From Mesorhizobium sp. BR1-1-16 (lineage in GTDB: Bacteria; Pseudomonadota; Alphaproteobacteria; Rhizobiales; Kaistiaceae), in contig NZ_JAIUIE010000003.1 in the NCBI RefSeq assembly GCF_020165495.1, positions 248,001-312,000 of the forward strand: a DNA stretch of 64,000 bases. Reading direction: 5' to 3'. A model generated the notes under the pieces. That model was not told the DNA's origin, did not search any database, and saw only the letters and a list, made by a program, of their open reading frames with translations. Each line of letters starts with the position of its first letter. The first letter of the stretch is position 1. Below are positions 52,919 through 61,429 of this stretch, piece after piece. A program made the position numbers and the translations under genes.

Positions 52919-53062
52919 ATGAGAACTCTAATTATTGCGGCGCTGCTCACGGTGGTGTCGTCGGCTGCATTCGCCGGCAACTGCCAGTACTCAAGTGACC
53001 GCGCAGCAGATGGCTCTCGCTGCGGCGGTCGCGCCGCGTCGGAGCGGCCCGGCGGCGATTGA
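52919..53062 (+). CDS. Small secreted protein
   Basis: A 47-residue protein: a signal peptide (RTLIIAALLTVVSSAAFAG) followed by a 27-residue mature peptide with NCQYSSDRAADGSRCGGRAA and SERPGG. Two cysteines may form a disulfide. Small secreted proteins of this CxY-x(n)-GxRCGxRAA pattern are common and uncharacterised in Rhizobiales. The gene stands alone after the integrase. Confidence 0.7.
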   Translation: MRTLIIAALLTVVSSAAFAGNCQYSSDRAADGSRCGGRAASERPGGD

Positions 53063-53306
53063 GCCGCTGTGAACTGTCGCGGAGCCTGACGTGCAACGGG
53101 ATCGGGTTCCGCGATTTTTTGAGGCCCTGCCGGACACGTCCGTAGCGATCCTCACGCCACAGCCTAACGGCCTGCACTCGGATGGACTTCGTCATGCCAG
53201 TGTTGCGTTGAACATGCCGATGCTGACTCTCCCGATCGTGACGCCGATGAGTTGCGATCGCCGGCTTCGGCGCTAAGGTTGCAGACTTCTCGCGCTGGGG
53301 ATCGTC

Positions 53307-54923
53307 ATGCCGCCAAATGCAGAGCCGAGCATTCTTGTTATCGGAGCAGGACCGGTCGGTCTCACATTGGCTGCCGAACTCGCCCGGCATGGCGTTCCAT
53401 GTCGGATCGTCGACAAAGCAGCGGAACCTTCGCCGTTCTGTCGAGCAATCGGAATCACGCCTCGCTCGCTGGAAGTGTTCGAGGACATGGGCATTGCGCG
53501 CGAACTCATCGATGCCGGTATCTGGCTAACTGGCCAGAGAACCGAGATCCAGGGTGCACCGGCCCGGGAAACTCTGATCGACTTCTCAGATCTCCCATAT
53601 TCCGCGCTCGGAGTTCCGCAATATTCGACTGAAGCAGTTCTCGCACGCCATCTCGCCGGCTTCGGCATCAGAGTCGAACGGAGTACGTCCGTGACCGCTC
53701 TTCGTCAGGATGAGAGTGGTGTCGAGGTCGAGCTCGAAACCCCGGAGGGCCCGGAGCAAGCCGTGTTTCGGTTTGTAGTCGGCTGCGACGGCGCCCACAG
53801 CGTCGTCCGGAAGGCCCTCGGTATCGCCTTCGACGGCGAGGCCTTCCCAATGGAATTCATGCTGGGCGATGTGCGAATAGACTGGGATCTTCCGCGGGGC
53901 ATGGCCATGCGCGCGCTGAAGCCCGTCGAGAATGCCGCGCCCGATCTGTTCATCGCGATCCCGCTGCCGGAACAGCACCGTTATCGCGTTACGATGCAGG
54001 CGCCTCAAAGCCTCGCTGCGCCAGTCGATAAGGGAACCGACCACGGGATCCAGCTGGACCGGCCGGGAGCGACCATCTCCGATCTTCAGGCCGTCGCTGA
54101 TCGGCTCTTGGCAGAGCCTGCGGCGCTGTCGGACATGCGTTGGTCTTCAATCTTCCGCATCAGCATGCGCCTCGCGGAACATTATCGCGTGGGTAACGCC
54201 TTGATCGCAGGCGATGCATGCCACATCCACCCACCAACTGGCGGACAGGGCATGAATACCGGCGTTCAAGACGCCTACAATCTGGCCTGGAAGCTGGCAC
54301 TTGTTGTCGCCGGCAAAGCGACCGATAAGCTGCTGGACAGCTATGAGGCCGAGCGTAGACCTGTTGCGGAAGACGTTGTAGCGCGGACAACCGAACAGAG
54401 CATGCAGCTCGGCCGCGAGCGAAAGCCTCCGGACCGGCTCCAGGATACGCAACTGCTTGTCAATTATCGCGAAGGGCCACTGGCATCGGGCACGACATCG
54501 GCGGGTGTCCGAGCGGGCGACAGGGTGCCAGAAGTCCAGGGACTGCGGCGACAGGGCGTCGGCTTTGCCCTTCGAATGTCCGATCTGCTCAGGGGCCCAT
54601 CCTTTGTACTCGTCGTCGCGGCACCGGACGGAAACGCCGGAGATGCAGAGGCGTGCGCCGCCGAACTGCGCCGTCACTGGCCGGGGCTAGTAAGGGTCGT
54701 AGCGGTGGTGGCGGCTGCTGCCCCGACGTCACAGCCATTTGGCGTGGAGCTCGTGCATGATGCGGCCGGAGAATTCGCGAAGGCATTTGCCCCTGACCCC
54801 AATGGCGCTTGGCTGATACGACCCGACAAATATGTCGGACAGCACCTAGGTCGCGTGAGCGTGCCCGACATCGTCGCCTATCTGCAGCAGACAGTGGGTA
54901 TACTAGATACTGCGCCTGCCTGA
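53307..54923 (+). CDS. FAD-dependent aromatic monooxygenase (PHBH/TetX-like)
   Basis: A 538-residue group A flavin monooxygenase. The dinucleotide motif ILVIGAGPVGLTLA is near residue 10, the FAD/NADPH motif is VVGCDGAHSVVRKALGI, and the second flavin motif is NALIAGDACHIHPPTGGQGMNTGVQDAYNLAWKLA. The C-terminal thioredoxin-like domain (about 400-538) is that of the PgaE/MhpA/pentachlorophenol hydroxylase group. It probably hydroxylates a phenol or a polyketide-like molecule, or inactivates an antibiotic. It is a single cargo gene of the island without neighbouring pathway genes. Confidence 0.9.
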   Translation: MPPNAEPSILVIGAGPVGLTLAAELARHGVPCRIVDKAAEPSPFCRAIGITPRSLEVFEDMGIARELIDAGIWLTGQRTEIQGAPARETLIDFSDLPYSALGVPQYSTEAVLARHLAGFGIRVERSTSVTALRQDESGVEVELETPEGPEQAVFRFVVGCDGAHSVVRKALGIAFDGEAFPMEFMLGDVRIDWDLPRGMAMRALKPVENAAPDLFIAIPLPEQHRYRVTMQAPQSLAAPVDKGTDHGIQLDRPGATISDLQAVADRLLAEPAALSDMRWSSIFRISMRLAEHYRVGNALIAGDACHIHPPTGGQGMNTGVQDAYNLAWKLALVVAGKATDKLLDSYEAERRPVAEDVVARTTEQSMQLGRERKPPDRLQDTQLLVNYREGPLASGTTSAGVRAGDRVPEVQGLRRQGVGFALRMSDLLRGPSFVLVVAAPDGNAGDAEACAAELRRHWPGLVRVVAVVAAAAPTSQPFGVELVHDAAGEFAKAFAPDPNGAWLIRPDKYVGQHLGRVSVPDIVAYLQQTVGILDTAPA

Positions 54924-55408
54924 CTCCCTTCAGGTACAATGCTGCCTGCATCCAGCGCTGGGGCTGCAGCGATCCGATCGAGTTGAACAGGCTCGGCACC
55001 ATACCGGACTGGTTCGATGAGACGGGGAATGCGGGGGATGATGGTCTGGATCGTCAACCGTAATCTGGGAAGACTTGCCGGTTTCTTAACACGGCAAAGT
55101 CCTTCTGACGCGGTCTAGACACGCAACTGAGAAGCGCAATGAGGAGTGCCCGTCGGGGGATAGCAGGGGTAACTCCTAACAACCCGAGAATTCTCTCAGT
55201 CTTCCTTGACCAGGGCCCGCCACACGGCGGATATTACAAATGGAAACGCCGCCGACCATGTGGGCCAGCGGCGCGATTTCCAAAGGTTACGATCTCGGCT
55301 GACTAGCACCCTCCGACCGCAGACCTCCTCCTTGACACGCGGACAATGCGATTGTTTGGATCGAATGTCTAGCTGCCTTTGATTGTAAATCATAAGGCTC
55401 TCCATCTA
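54924..55408. other. 485-bp gap, no convincing gene
   Basis: The region is lower in GC than the chromosome. Short frames on the plus strand (to 55063) and the minus strand (55196-55405) lack ribosome-binding sites and protein-like composition. It probably holds the promoter of the KilA-N gene; no clear motif was found. Confidence 0.4.
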
Positions 55409-56179
55409 ATGGTTCCTCAACCTGTCAAGGTTCGCGGTCGCTCGATCGATCGTGACGAGAACGGACTCTTGAACCTCTCTGATATTTGGTCTGCGTCTGG
55501 CCGAACGGTGAACCAGAAGCCCCACGATTGGCTCCGGCTCGGGAGCACGCTACGACTGGTTGAAAGTGTCTTCGAAGCAATTACGGGAAAATCCCGCAAT
55601 TGGTCGAAACAGGAAATGAAATCAGCTCTTTACACGAAACGGGGCAAGGGCGGTGGCTCATACGCCGACGTGCGTCTCGCACTTGCGTACGCTGAATACC
55701 TCGATCCTAAGCTCGCGCTAGAAGTCCGCGAGATCTTCCTTCGCTACAAGGCGGCGGACCCAACGCTCGCCGACGATATCCTCGATCGCGCTAGCCCAGA
55801 AGCCAACGAATGGGTGGCGACTCGTGCCCTTGGAAGGGTAACTCGGAACGACTACACCGACACGTTGCGCGACCACGGGGTAACTGGCGGTGGATACGGC
55901 CTTTGCACCAACGAGACGTATCTCGGCCTGTACGGCAAACCGGCCGCAACGATCCGCCGGGAACGCGGGCTCCCAGCGAAAGCCAATGTGCGCGAATCGA
56001 TGACAAAGGTCGAGTTGGCAAGCGTGATGCTCGCCGAAGCGCTCTCAACCGAACGCATCCGTGACGAAGACAGCGCTGGCACTGAAGAATGTCGTCGCGC
56101 GACGCGGCGGTCTGCTACTTCGATCAAGAACGCGATCGAGAACGATCGCCAGTCCCGAAACCGACGCATGATTGGCTAG
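55409..56179 (+). CDS. KilA-N domain protein
   Basis: A 256-residue phage-type DNA-binding protein. The KilA-N domain spans about residues 15-125 (RDENGLLNLSDIWSASGR, KPHDWLRLGSTLRLVES, GKGGGSYADVRLALAYAEYLDPKLALEVREIF). The second half (TRNDYTDTLRDHGVTGGGYGLCTNETYLGLYGK) is the partner region often seen after KilA-N in prophages. The ATG at 55409 is taken as the start; the frame is open ten codons further to a TTG. It supports a phage-related origin for part of the island. It has its own terminator. Confidence 0.88.
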   Translation: MVPQPVKVRGRSIDRDENGLLNLSDIWSASGRTVNQKPHDWLRLGSTLRLVESVFEAITGKSRNWSKQEMKSALYTKRGKGGGSYADVRLALAYAEYLDPKLALEVREIFLRYKAADPTLADDILDRASPEANEWVATRALGRVTRNDYTDTLRDHGVTGGGYGLCTNETYLGLYGKPAATIRRERGLPAKANVRESMTKVELASVMLAEALSTERIRDEDSAGTEECRRATRRSATSIKNAIENDRQSRNRRMIG

Positions 56180-56202
56180 GGCGATCTGCCGACGCAAAGA
56201 TC

Positions 56203-56227
56203 AAGCCCGCTCACCGGCGGGCTTTTT
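56203..56227 (+). terminator. Rho-independent terminator of the KilA-N gene
   Basis: AAGCCCGC (56203-56210) pairs with GCGGGCTT (56217-56224) around TCACCG, followed by TTT. It starts 24 bp after the KilA-N stop. Confidence 0.88.
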
Positions 56228-56418
56228 CATGTCGGCCCTTCAGCCTTGATCCTCGCCCACTCTTCTGCCGACAACGCCGCCTCGAGCACAGTGTCGGCGT
56301 CTTCCAGATAGTCGTGCCACATGGGCTTGCCCTCGAACTGAGTGTCCTCCGGGTGTCCATCCAGCCGAGCAAGGGCCCGGGCGGCGCGTTCGCGCGGGGA
56401 TTGTGTCGTGATCGGCAC
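56227..56418 (-). CDS. Small unknown protein, duplicated in the island (copy 1)
   Basis: A 63-residue protein with core RERAARALARLDGHPEDTQF, then PMWHDYLEDADTVLEAALSAEEWARIKAEG. It is closely similar in protein and DNA to the gene at 63508. No domain is recognised; two short helices around a GHPE turn are likely. Its stop touches the end of the KilA-N terminator. Similar short proteins occur in Rhizobiales islands. Confidence 0.7.
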   Translation of the reverse strand: MPITTQSPRERAARALARLDGHPEDTQFEGKPMWHDYLEDADTVLEAALSAEEWARIKAEGPT

Positions 56419-56496
56419 GGAATCCTCTCGATTTGCTGCTGTCCGACCTACCGCTCGCGTCGTATTTATCGCCCGGTGGCCGCAGTCCGATGAGCT

Positions 56497-56877
56497 TCAG
56501 CCGGCGCTTGGGGCGGCTTCAAAACTTGACCGTGTTCGGGAAGCCTTACGGGAACCAAAACGGTGTGTCCGCACCTGTTGCCAGAGTTCTTCGAATTCAA
56601 CGGCAGTGACGAGATCGAGCGGTAGGCCGTGCATGGTCTTCATGAATGGTCCGTTTAGGAGAGACGGGCAACTGTCTCCCTTCCGCTCCTCAAGTGCGAT
56701 GCTGTCGCGCTCGATGCGATCGTCGGGAAAGACGTCTACTGAGCGCAAGACAGCATCCGCAACGATGTCGACCTCGTAATAAATCCAAATCGGCTCGCCT
56801 GGAGGGACATCGGCATCGGGCCAGCCTGATCGGTAGCACTCGATGCTAACTGGTGTTGGTGGTAGAGGATTCGTCAA
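56497..56877 (-). CDS. Unknown protein, weakly like DUF6881
   Basis: A 126-residue reading from a TTG at 56877, TNPLPPTPVSIECYRSGWPD. The segment EPIWIYYEVD, followed by LRSVDVFPDDRIERDSIAL and closing AVEFEELWQQV, has the general plan of DUF6881 proteins (E-P-x-x-I-Y-x-E-x-D ... F-E-x-x-W). The frame is open back to an ATG at 57039 that overlaps the previous gene by 4 bp, but those extra residues look unnatural. Function unknown; family assignment is tentative. Confidence 0.5.
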   Translation of the reverse strand: MTNPLPPTPVSIECYRSGWPDADVPPGEPIWIYYEVDIVADAVLRSVDVFPDDRIERDSIALEERKGDSCPSLLNGPFMKTMHGLPLDLVTAVEFEELWQQVRTHRFGSRKASRTRSSFEAAPSAG

Positions 56878-57035
56878 TCTGTCCAGGCCTGACGGTGTCT
56901 GTTGGAGGGAGCCTATTCTGTGTCTTCGCAGACAGCCCTCCTTTTTGGCGCAGATTGTGTCGGCGGCGAGGTCGAACCAGTCCGAGCAGTCCGACGATAA
57001 AGCCCAAAATGGCGGCGAAATGTATCCGCTGGAGA

Positions 57036-57287
57036 TCATCTCGGGAATCCCATTCCGCCCCGCCGCTTCATGTCCGCTGTGATCTCGTCGAGGAGACTGT
57101 GCATGCGGATCTCGTGCCGCTCTTGGTCCTCGTCCGGCTCAGGCGTGGCCAGGCTCGGCGACGGAGCGGCGGCGCGGCGCATCGCAGCGATGCGCGCCTG
57201 TTCGCGGACGCCCCATCTCCCGAGCAGGATGTGCATGATCGCCGTGACAACGGTCATGAGGCAGATGCTGATCAGGAACGCCACCAT
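57036..57287 (-). CDS. Small membrane protein downstream of the SRAP gene
   Basis: An 83-residue protein with one N-terminal membrane helix (VAFLISICLMTVVTAIMHILLG) and a charged cytosolic tail. It starts 3 bp after the SRAP stop on the same strand, so it is co-transcribed with it. No family is recognised. Confidence 0.6.
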   Translation of the reverse strand: MVAFLISICLMTVVTAIMHILLGRWGVREQARIAAMRRAAAPSPSLATPEPDEDQERHEIRMHSLLDEITADMKRRGGMGFPR

Positions 57288-57290
57288 AGC

Positions 57291-58004
57291 TCACAGATCC
57301 TGCTTGACTCCACGCGCTACGATCTTGAGCGAGCCGTCTGCCAGGGGCTGCTTTAGCGAAAGCGCCAGTTCCGTATCGGCAGTCAGCCACATGTCCACCT
57401 CATCATGGGTCGTGAGGATGACCGGCATCGCCTTCAGGTGGATGGCCCCGACCTCGGCATTCGGCTCCGTCGTGAGGAAGCCGTAGAAGTCGGCCGTCTC
57501 GAAGCCGGTCCTGATCTTTCGTACAGAGGTCCATTGCGACACCCAGATTCCAGCGAAGAACGCGAGCGGCCGGCTGTCATCGAATGCGAACCAGATGTCC
57601 CCGCCAGCCTCGCGATTAAACTCGCTGAACGAGGTGAAGGGCACGACGCAGCGGTTCTCCACGCCGAGCCAGCGCGTCCAGTGCCGGCTCGCCGTGTTGC
57701 GGATATTGGTGGTGCCGTTGTCGGGTTCGGCCTTCAGCAGCGCGGGGAAGTCGACGTCCTTGCCCTTGGCCCGCAGCTTGTCAGCGCGGGTCGTCGCGGC
57801 CTTGAACAGCGCCTGGGACGATGAGGGCATGCCCCAGCGCACGCGTGCGAGCTCACGGCCGCTGGGCGTGTTGCGGACAATCGGTGCGAGATAGTCGGGA
57901 AAGATGCCGGGCTGCGGCTCGAGGTTCCCGGTCGAATCGAGCATCGCGCGCGCAAAGGCGCGGATCGCCTCCGGGTTCGACGTCATGCTGTAGAGATTGC
58001 ACAT
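57291..58004 (-). CDS. SRAP-domain protein (YedK/HMCES family)
   Basis: A 237-residue SOS response-associated peptidase-fold protein, which forms a stable thiazolidine crosslink with abasic sites in single-stranded DNA. The catalytic Cys2 is exposed after Met removal (MCNLYSMT). The family elements RWGMPS, the NIRNTASRHW segment, the active-site glutamate region CVVPFTSFSEF and the histidine in HLKAMPVIL are present. In islands and plasmids such genes often accompany DNA-damage or mutagenesis functions. No SOS box was assigned. Confidence 0.92.
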   Translation of the reverse strand: MCNLYSMTSNPEAIRAFARAMLDSTGNLEPQPGIFPDYLAPIVRNTPSGRELARVRWGMPSSSQALFKAATTRADKLRAKGKDVDFPALLKAEPDNGTTNIRNTASRHWTRWLGVENRCVVPFTSFSEFNREAGGDIWFAFDDSRPLAFFAGIWVSQWTSVRKIRTGFETADFYGFLTTEPNAEVGAIHLKAMPVILTTHDEVDMWLTADTELALSLKQPLADGSLKIVARGVKQDL

Positions 58005-58109
58005 GCGACCATCATGCCACGGTGGCTAAAAGCTCTCCACTCTCGGATCGTACCGAACTCGACTTATGCGCGTGCAGGCGTAGGCTATCGGTATTCGGGG
58101 GAGGAAGTT

Positions 58110-58577
58110 GTGCGAGCTCATGTAATAGTCGCCGTCGCGATGGCCTTTATCGTTTCGGGGTGCACGGCTTCTCCAAACTTTGGTCCAGCATCAAGTTACC
58201 GAGCTGATTTGGCGAATGCCACTTGCCAAGCGCAGTCCGGCACCGATGCCTACTTTGATTGCTATTCAAAGGAAATCTCTTCGCCAGGCTCGTTTGGAGA
58301 ATCTCTGCCGCAGCTTGCCATGGAGTCCGCGACCCCGCCACCATCGCCTGTATCCTCCGGCGTCACAGCAGACCCTTCGGGGAGCGCTGGGACAGTAGCC
58401 TACCAGTCACCGCCGCAGACCTTCACGTATCAGACTTATCGTGCCCCTCCGTGCGTGGGCGAGAGCTGCTACGGCGTCGTCAGCACCGTGACGGGCCTGC
58501 CAAGAACGCAGCATGTCAGCGGCTATTTTCGAAAGAACGGGACGTACGTGCATTCCTACTACCGAAGCCATCGCTAG
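58110..58577 (+). CDS. Small lipoprotein
   Basis: A 155-residue probable lipoprotein. A short signal sequence (RAHVIVAVAMAFIVSGC) ends at a lipobox with C18. The middle is Ser/Pro-rich, and the C-terminus has two close cysteines (PPCVGESCYG) and the phrase VSGYFRKNGTYVHSYYRS, a 'RKNGTYV-YYRS' motif common in small rhizobial secreted proteins. The start is a GTG at 58110 behind a strong GGGAGGAA site; an ATG at 58014 is less likely. Confidence 0.7.
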   Translation: MRAHVIVAVAMAFIVSGCTASPNFGPASSYRADLANATCQAQSGTDAYFDCYSKEISSPGSFGESLPQLAMESATPPPSPVSSGVTADPSGSAGTVAYQSPPQTFTYQTYRAPPCVGESCYGVVSTVTGLPRTQHVSGYFRKNGTYVHSYYRSHR

Positions 58578-58641
58578 AACCGCCGCGCGCCGTTCTTGAC
58601 TCCAGCCATGTGGTGAACAAAATAAGAACAAATTCTGGACG

Positions 58642-58833
58642 ATGGAAGCTGCAGTGGTGGACCCGAGCTGTGATCTGAACAAACAGGAAGAGGCCTTGCT
58701 GAAGCGGGTCGATGAACTGATCGCCGTGCATCAGGGCGATCTTCGCGCGGTGATCGAGACGCTGCTGATGGCCTATGACGATCGCGTTGATCAGGTGTCA
58801 AACGGCTTTGTGCGCGGGCGGAAACGTGGATGA
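58642..58833 (+). CDS. Small unknown protein
   Basis: A 63-residue acidic helical protein (LNKQEEALLKRVDELIAVHQGD, then LRAVIETLLMAYDDRVDQVS). It overlaps the next gene by 4 bp (ATGA), so the two are translationally coupled. No family recognised. Confidence 0.6.
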   Translation: MEAAVVDPSCDLNKQEEALLKRVDELIAVHQGDLRAVIETLLMAYDDRVDQVSNGFVRGRKRG

Positions 58834-59159
58834 ACCCTGGACCGCGCTCGCCTCTGACGCCATGGGCCATCATCAAACGATTGGAGGAGCGGGTCGAGAA
58901 GAAGCGCGGGGCACGTCTCACCTGGGAAACCAGCTTCGTCGTACTGCAGGCCCTCCGCGCCTATGTCGCCAATCCGAAGCGTGAGGCGCTCGCCCGCGTC
59001 ATCTGCATGCGGACCCATGCCAAGCGCACACCGTGCGAGCCGCTCTGCCGACGCTGCGTCGATCTCGGCTATGAGCTCAAATGCATGATGCGTGGCGAGC
59101 CCGATCAGTTCGCCGACCGCGGCTGGTACGACGGTGGCAACCGGGTACATCGCAAGTAA
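58830..59159 (+). CDS. Unknown cysteine-containing protein
   Basis: A 109-residue protein. The first half is basic and helical (PWAIIKRLEERVEKKRGARL); the second has a cysteine cluster CEPLCRRCVDLGYELKC, which could bind a metal. It is coupled to the preceding small gene. The family is unknown. Confidence 0.6.
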   Translation: MNPGPRSPLTPWAIIKRLEERVEKKRGARLTWETSFVVLQALRAYVANPKREALARVICMRTHAKRTPCEPLCRRCVDLGYELKCMMRGEPDQFADRGWYDGGNRVHRK

Positions 59160-59353
59160 AGGGAATTTCCCCTCATTTCCCCTCATTTCACCCCCGCTTC
59201 AAATTGACTTCATACCTCGGCAAAAAACTGAGATGCGGTCAAAAAGTAAACAGCGATCGCATTGCGGACCGCACATCTTTCCCAATAAGTTGTCAGAGTG
59301 TGAAAGACAACCAACGCTAGGCATCCATTCGCCTAAGGCGGGAGACCCAAGCC
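59160..59353. other. AT-richer gap
   Basis: About 190 bp with visibly lower GC than the flanks and a direct CCCTCATTTC repeat at 59169-59188. No gene or terminator is apparent; it probably contains the promoter of the next small gene. Confidence 0.35.
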
Positions 59354-59563
59354 ATGACGGCCAACGTTCTGTATATCGAAAAAGAAGCACGCCGCATGGC
59401 CCGCGACGCCAAGCTCACAAAAATGCCGTTCTTAAGCTATCTACTGGAAATGGCGGCAGATGAGGCGAAGCGTGAAGCAATTAGCCGAGAGCAGGCAACC
59501 GGATCCGACGGGCGGATTGGAACAAATCCGTCAGAGGCTCCCCCAGCTCATCGCGTTGGCTGA
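59354..59563 (+). CDS. Small helical protein, paralogue of the 13437 gene
   Basis: A 69-residue protein. Its first 45 residues (LYIEKEARRMARDAKLTKMPFLSYLLEMAADEAKR) follow the same pattern as the chromosomal gene at 13437 (YIGRMSSELRAIAQ, PFLAYLLSMVEDESR). The last 25 residues are low-complexity and overlap another open frame. The ATG is preceded by GGCGGGAG. Function unknown. Confidence 0.65.
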   Translation: MTANVLYIEKEARRMARDAKLTKMPFLSYLLEMAADEAKREAISREQATGSDGRIGTNPSEAPPAHRVG

Positions 59564-59666
59564 GCGGTCGGGCCTCTGCGAGGTTGCGGAGCGTCTTCGC
59601 ACAGCAGAGCGGGAGGCCAACCGGCCGTGCGACGGCGCGGCGCCTTCTATCTCTCCAGATATTTGA
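59460..59666 (+). CDS. Possible small protein overlapping the previous gene
   Basis: A 68-residue reading in another frame that overlaps the previous gene by 104 bp. Its latter part (LPQLIALAERSGLCEVAERLRTAEREANR) has natural helical composition. Either it is a separate, coupled gene or a frameshift has split one longer protein. The sequence alone cannot decide. Confidence 0.4.
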   Translation: MRRSVKQLAESRQPDPTGGLEQIRQRLPQLIALAERSGLCEVAERLRTAEREANRPCDGAAPSISPDI

Positions 59667-59713
59667 AGCTGCAGCCAGATCAGTCCCGCAAAGAAGCAGC
59701 CTTTGTCGGCCAG

Positions 59714-60460
59714 TCAAAGTGGCTCGATCTCGATCCGATTTCGGCCGCGCGCCTTCGCCTCGTACAGCCGTTCATCAGCGGCGTTGAAGAGAGCGTTGAA
59801 GCTGGTAGAGCCGGCAAAGGTCGTCCCGCCGATGCTGATCGACAGGCGTCGATGATCGTGCAGAAAATGGGCGTCGGCACTATAGATCGTCTGCCGCATC
59901 TGCTCAGCCATGGCTGCTGCTTGGCTCGGGCTCGACCCTGGCAAGAAGACCGTGAACTCGTCACCGCCTACGCGTCCGACTAAGTCCTCCGGACGCAGAG
60001 TTTGCCGGATCGTCGATGCAATCAGACGCAATGCGGAATCGCCGGAGCTGTGGCCATAGAGATCGTTGATCCGTTTGAAGTCATCCGCATCAACGACCAG
60101 GAATGCCCCTCTCATGCGATCGGCGTCGCTGCTGAACTTGTCGAGATAGGCGTCTACCAGAACCGTGAAGGCGCTGCGCGTCAACACGCTTGTGAGGCTG
60201 TCGGTGGCGGCGATGTTTGCGAGCTTGTTGTTAGCGATCGCCAGCTCGCGCAGCTTGCTCATAAGGAGGAAAAGCATTGGAACTGCCAGGCCGATCGGCA
60301 GCAAAATATCCACTGCTATCGCGCGAGCGAGCTGGGTCTCATCAAAACCAGAGAAGTTGAACGAATCGACGAAGAGGGCGGCCGCTATGCAGATGAAGGT
60401 TCCGACAATCGTGACGATTATCACTCGACTCCAGCCGGTACGGGTAAAATCGAACTTCAT
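59714..60460 (-). CDS. Membrane-bound diguanylate cyclase
   Basis: A 248-residue protein with two membrane helices (VIIVTIVGTFICIAAALFV and AVDILLPIGLAVPMLFLLM) followed by a GGDEF domain (about 85-245). The active site VGRVGGDEFTVFLPG is intact, with the nucleotide-binding DADDFKRINDLYGHSSGD. An inhibitory RxxD site five residues before GGDEF is visible (RPEDLVGRVGGDEF). There is no sensory domain between the helices and the cyclase. It probably adds c-di-GMP input to a host that also has PleD. Confidence 0.92.
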   Translation of the reverse strand: MKFDFTRTGWSRVIIVTIVGTFICIAAALFVDSFNFSGFDETQLARAIAVDILLPIGLAVPMLFLLMSKLRELAIANNKLANIAATDSLTSVLTRSAFTVLVDAYLDKFSSDADRMRGAFLVVDADDFKRINDLYGHSSGDSALRLIASTIRQTLRPEDLVGRVGGDEFTVFLPGSSPSQAAAMAEQMRQTIYSADAHFLHDHRRLSISIGGTTFAGSTSFNALFNAADERLYEAKARGRNRIEIEPL

Positions 60461-60675
60461 TTAGGTCCTGCTAGCCGGCGCTACGTTAACTGATCCCAAA
60501 CAACGACGGAGGGGCCTCCTGTTTCCTTATAACTGAACTACTTCTTTCGGATGAGAGAAATTGCTGGGACTATCGAGGCGCCGGAAGGTGCCTTCCGGGC
60601 GGGAACGCATGGGGAAAGCTGAGGAACAGGGCGCCAGGTATCTGCATTGGGCAAATGAACGCAGAGGAGATGCAG

Positions 60676-60876
60676 ATGGCCGAAACGCTTTCAATTGGGG
60701 AGCGATCGACGCTCGAAGATGTAGCCGATCCGAGCCGCTGCCTAATTCATGATGGTCCGACCATCGAGAGCCTTGTCGCAAGGGATCTGATTATCTGGGA
60801 CGTTGTCGCCAACTGTTTCCGGATCACGGAAGGCGGCAGAGCCGCTCTGCGGTCACAGTTGTACGCCGCAGAGTGA
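60676..60876 (+). CDS. Small unknown protein
   Basis: A 66-residue protein (AETLSIGERSTLEDVADPSR, then GPTIESLVARDLIIWDVVANCFRITEGGRAALRS). The end reads like the last part of a winged helix. AGAGGAG before the ATG at 60676 supports this start; in-frame ATGs at 60655 and 60670 are alternatives. Confidence 0.5.
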   Translation: MAETLSIGERSTLEDVADPSRCLIHDGPTIESLVARDLIIWDVVANCFRITEGGRAALRSQLYAAE

Positions 60877-61055
60877 TCCCCTCGTCAGAACAACAAGTTT
60901 TCTGTGGCGTTGCACCCATTGATGATGCATTGCAATAACGGGCGCGGCACGACGTGATTGTCGGGCCGGGCGAGGGAGTTCCCCCGATCATTTCTCGCCG
61001 TCCGAGGCGTCCTACACGCTGAGGACCGTCCGCCTTGCCTCGATGCGAGATTAAC

Positions 61056-61217
61056 ATGGCGTTTCACCAAGCTTCGCCTTCCCCCCGCCGGGCCAAGCAT
61101 GAGGCACGCCAAGCGCGACGGCACGGCTATCGCCTACCGCACGGCCATCCCTATCGTGTCGTGCCGATCTGGGTTCCGTACGGCCTAGCCAAGGCTATCG
61201 CGCGCATTTTCGGCTGA
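61056..61217 (+). CDS. Possible small basic protein
   Basis: A 53-residue reading rich in Arg and His ([20 protein letters not shown]), ending RVVPIWVPYGLAKAIARIFG, an amphipathic segment. The ribosome-binding site is weak and nothing similar is recognised, so coding is uncertain. Confidence 0.35.
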   Translation: MAFHQASPSPRRAKHEARQARRHGYRLPHGHPYRVVPIWVPYGLAKAIARIFG

Positions 61218-61429
61218 TGGCGGGATCAGGTCACGTCACGCTGGAGGCTCGCATCGCCTGGAAACGGGGCCGCATGAGAACGGCGCGTGGCACGACTGGT
61301 GTGGGAACAACCTTCGTCGCGCCGGAGGTGCTGCGGGCCATCAGACACAGTTGCGAATAGCAATTGCAATCTCATAAGGTCGATGAAGTAATATGGCGGC
61401 GAAGCCGCTCCCGAGTTCGCCTGACTGTC

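Noticed and set aside
52947-53390. Minus-strand open frame (147 codons) and a plus-strand frame at 53091-53276
   Set aside because: No ribosome-binding site, no domain, unnatural composition; they overlap the small secreted gene and the monooxygenase start.
55196-55405. Minus-strand open frame before the KilA-N gene
   Set aside because: Short, no start signal, no recognisable features.
56850-57060. Alternative minus-strand frame with a hydrophobic stretch (AAILGFIVGLLGLV) followed by basic residues
   Set aside because: It looks like a membrane segment but has no ATG or GTG start, only a TTG inside the hydrophobic part; too uncertain to call.
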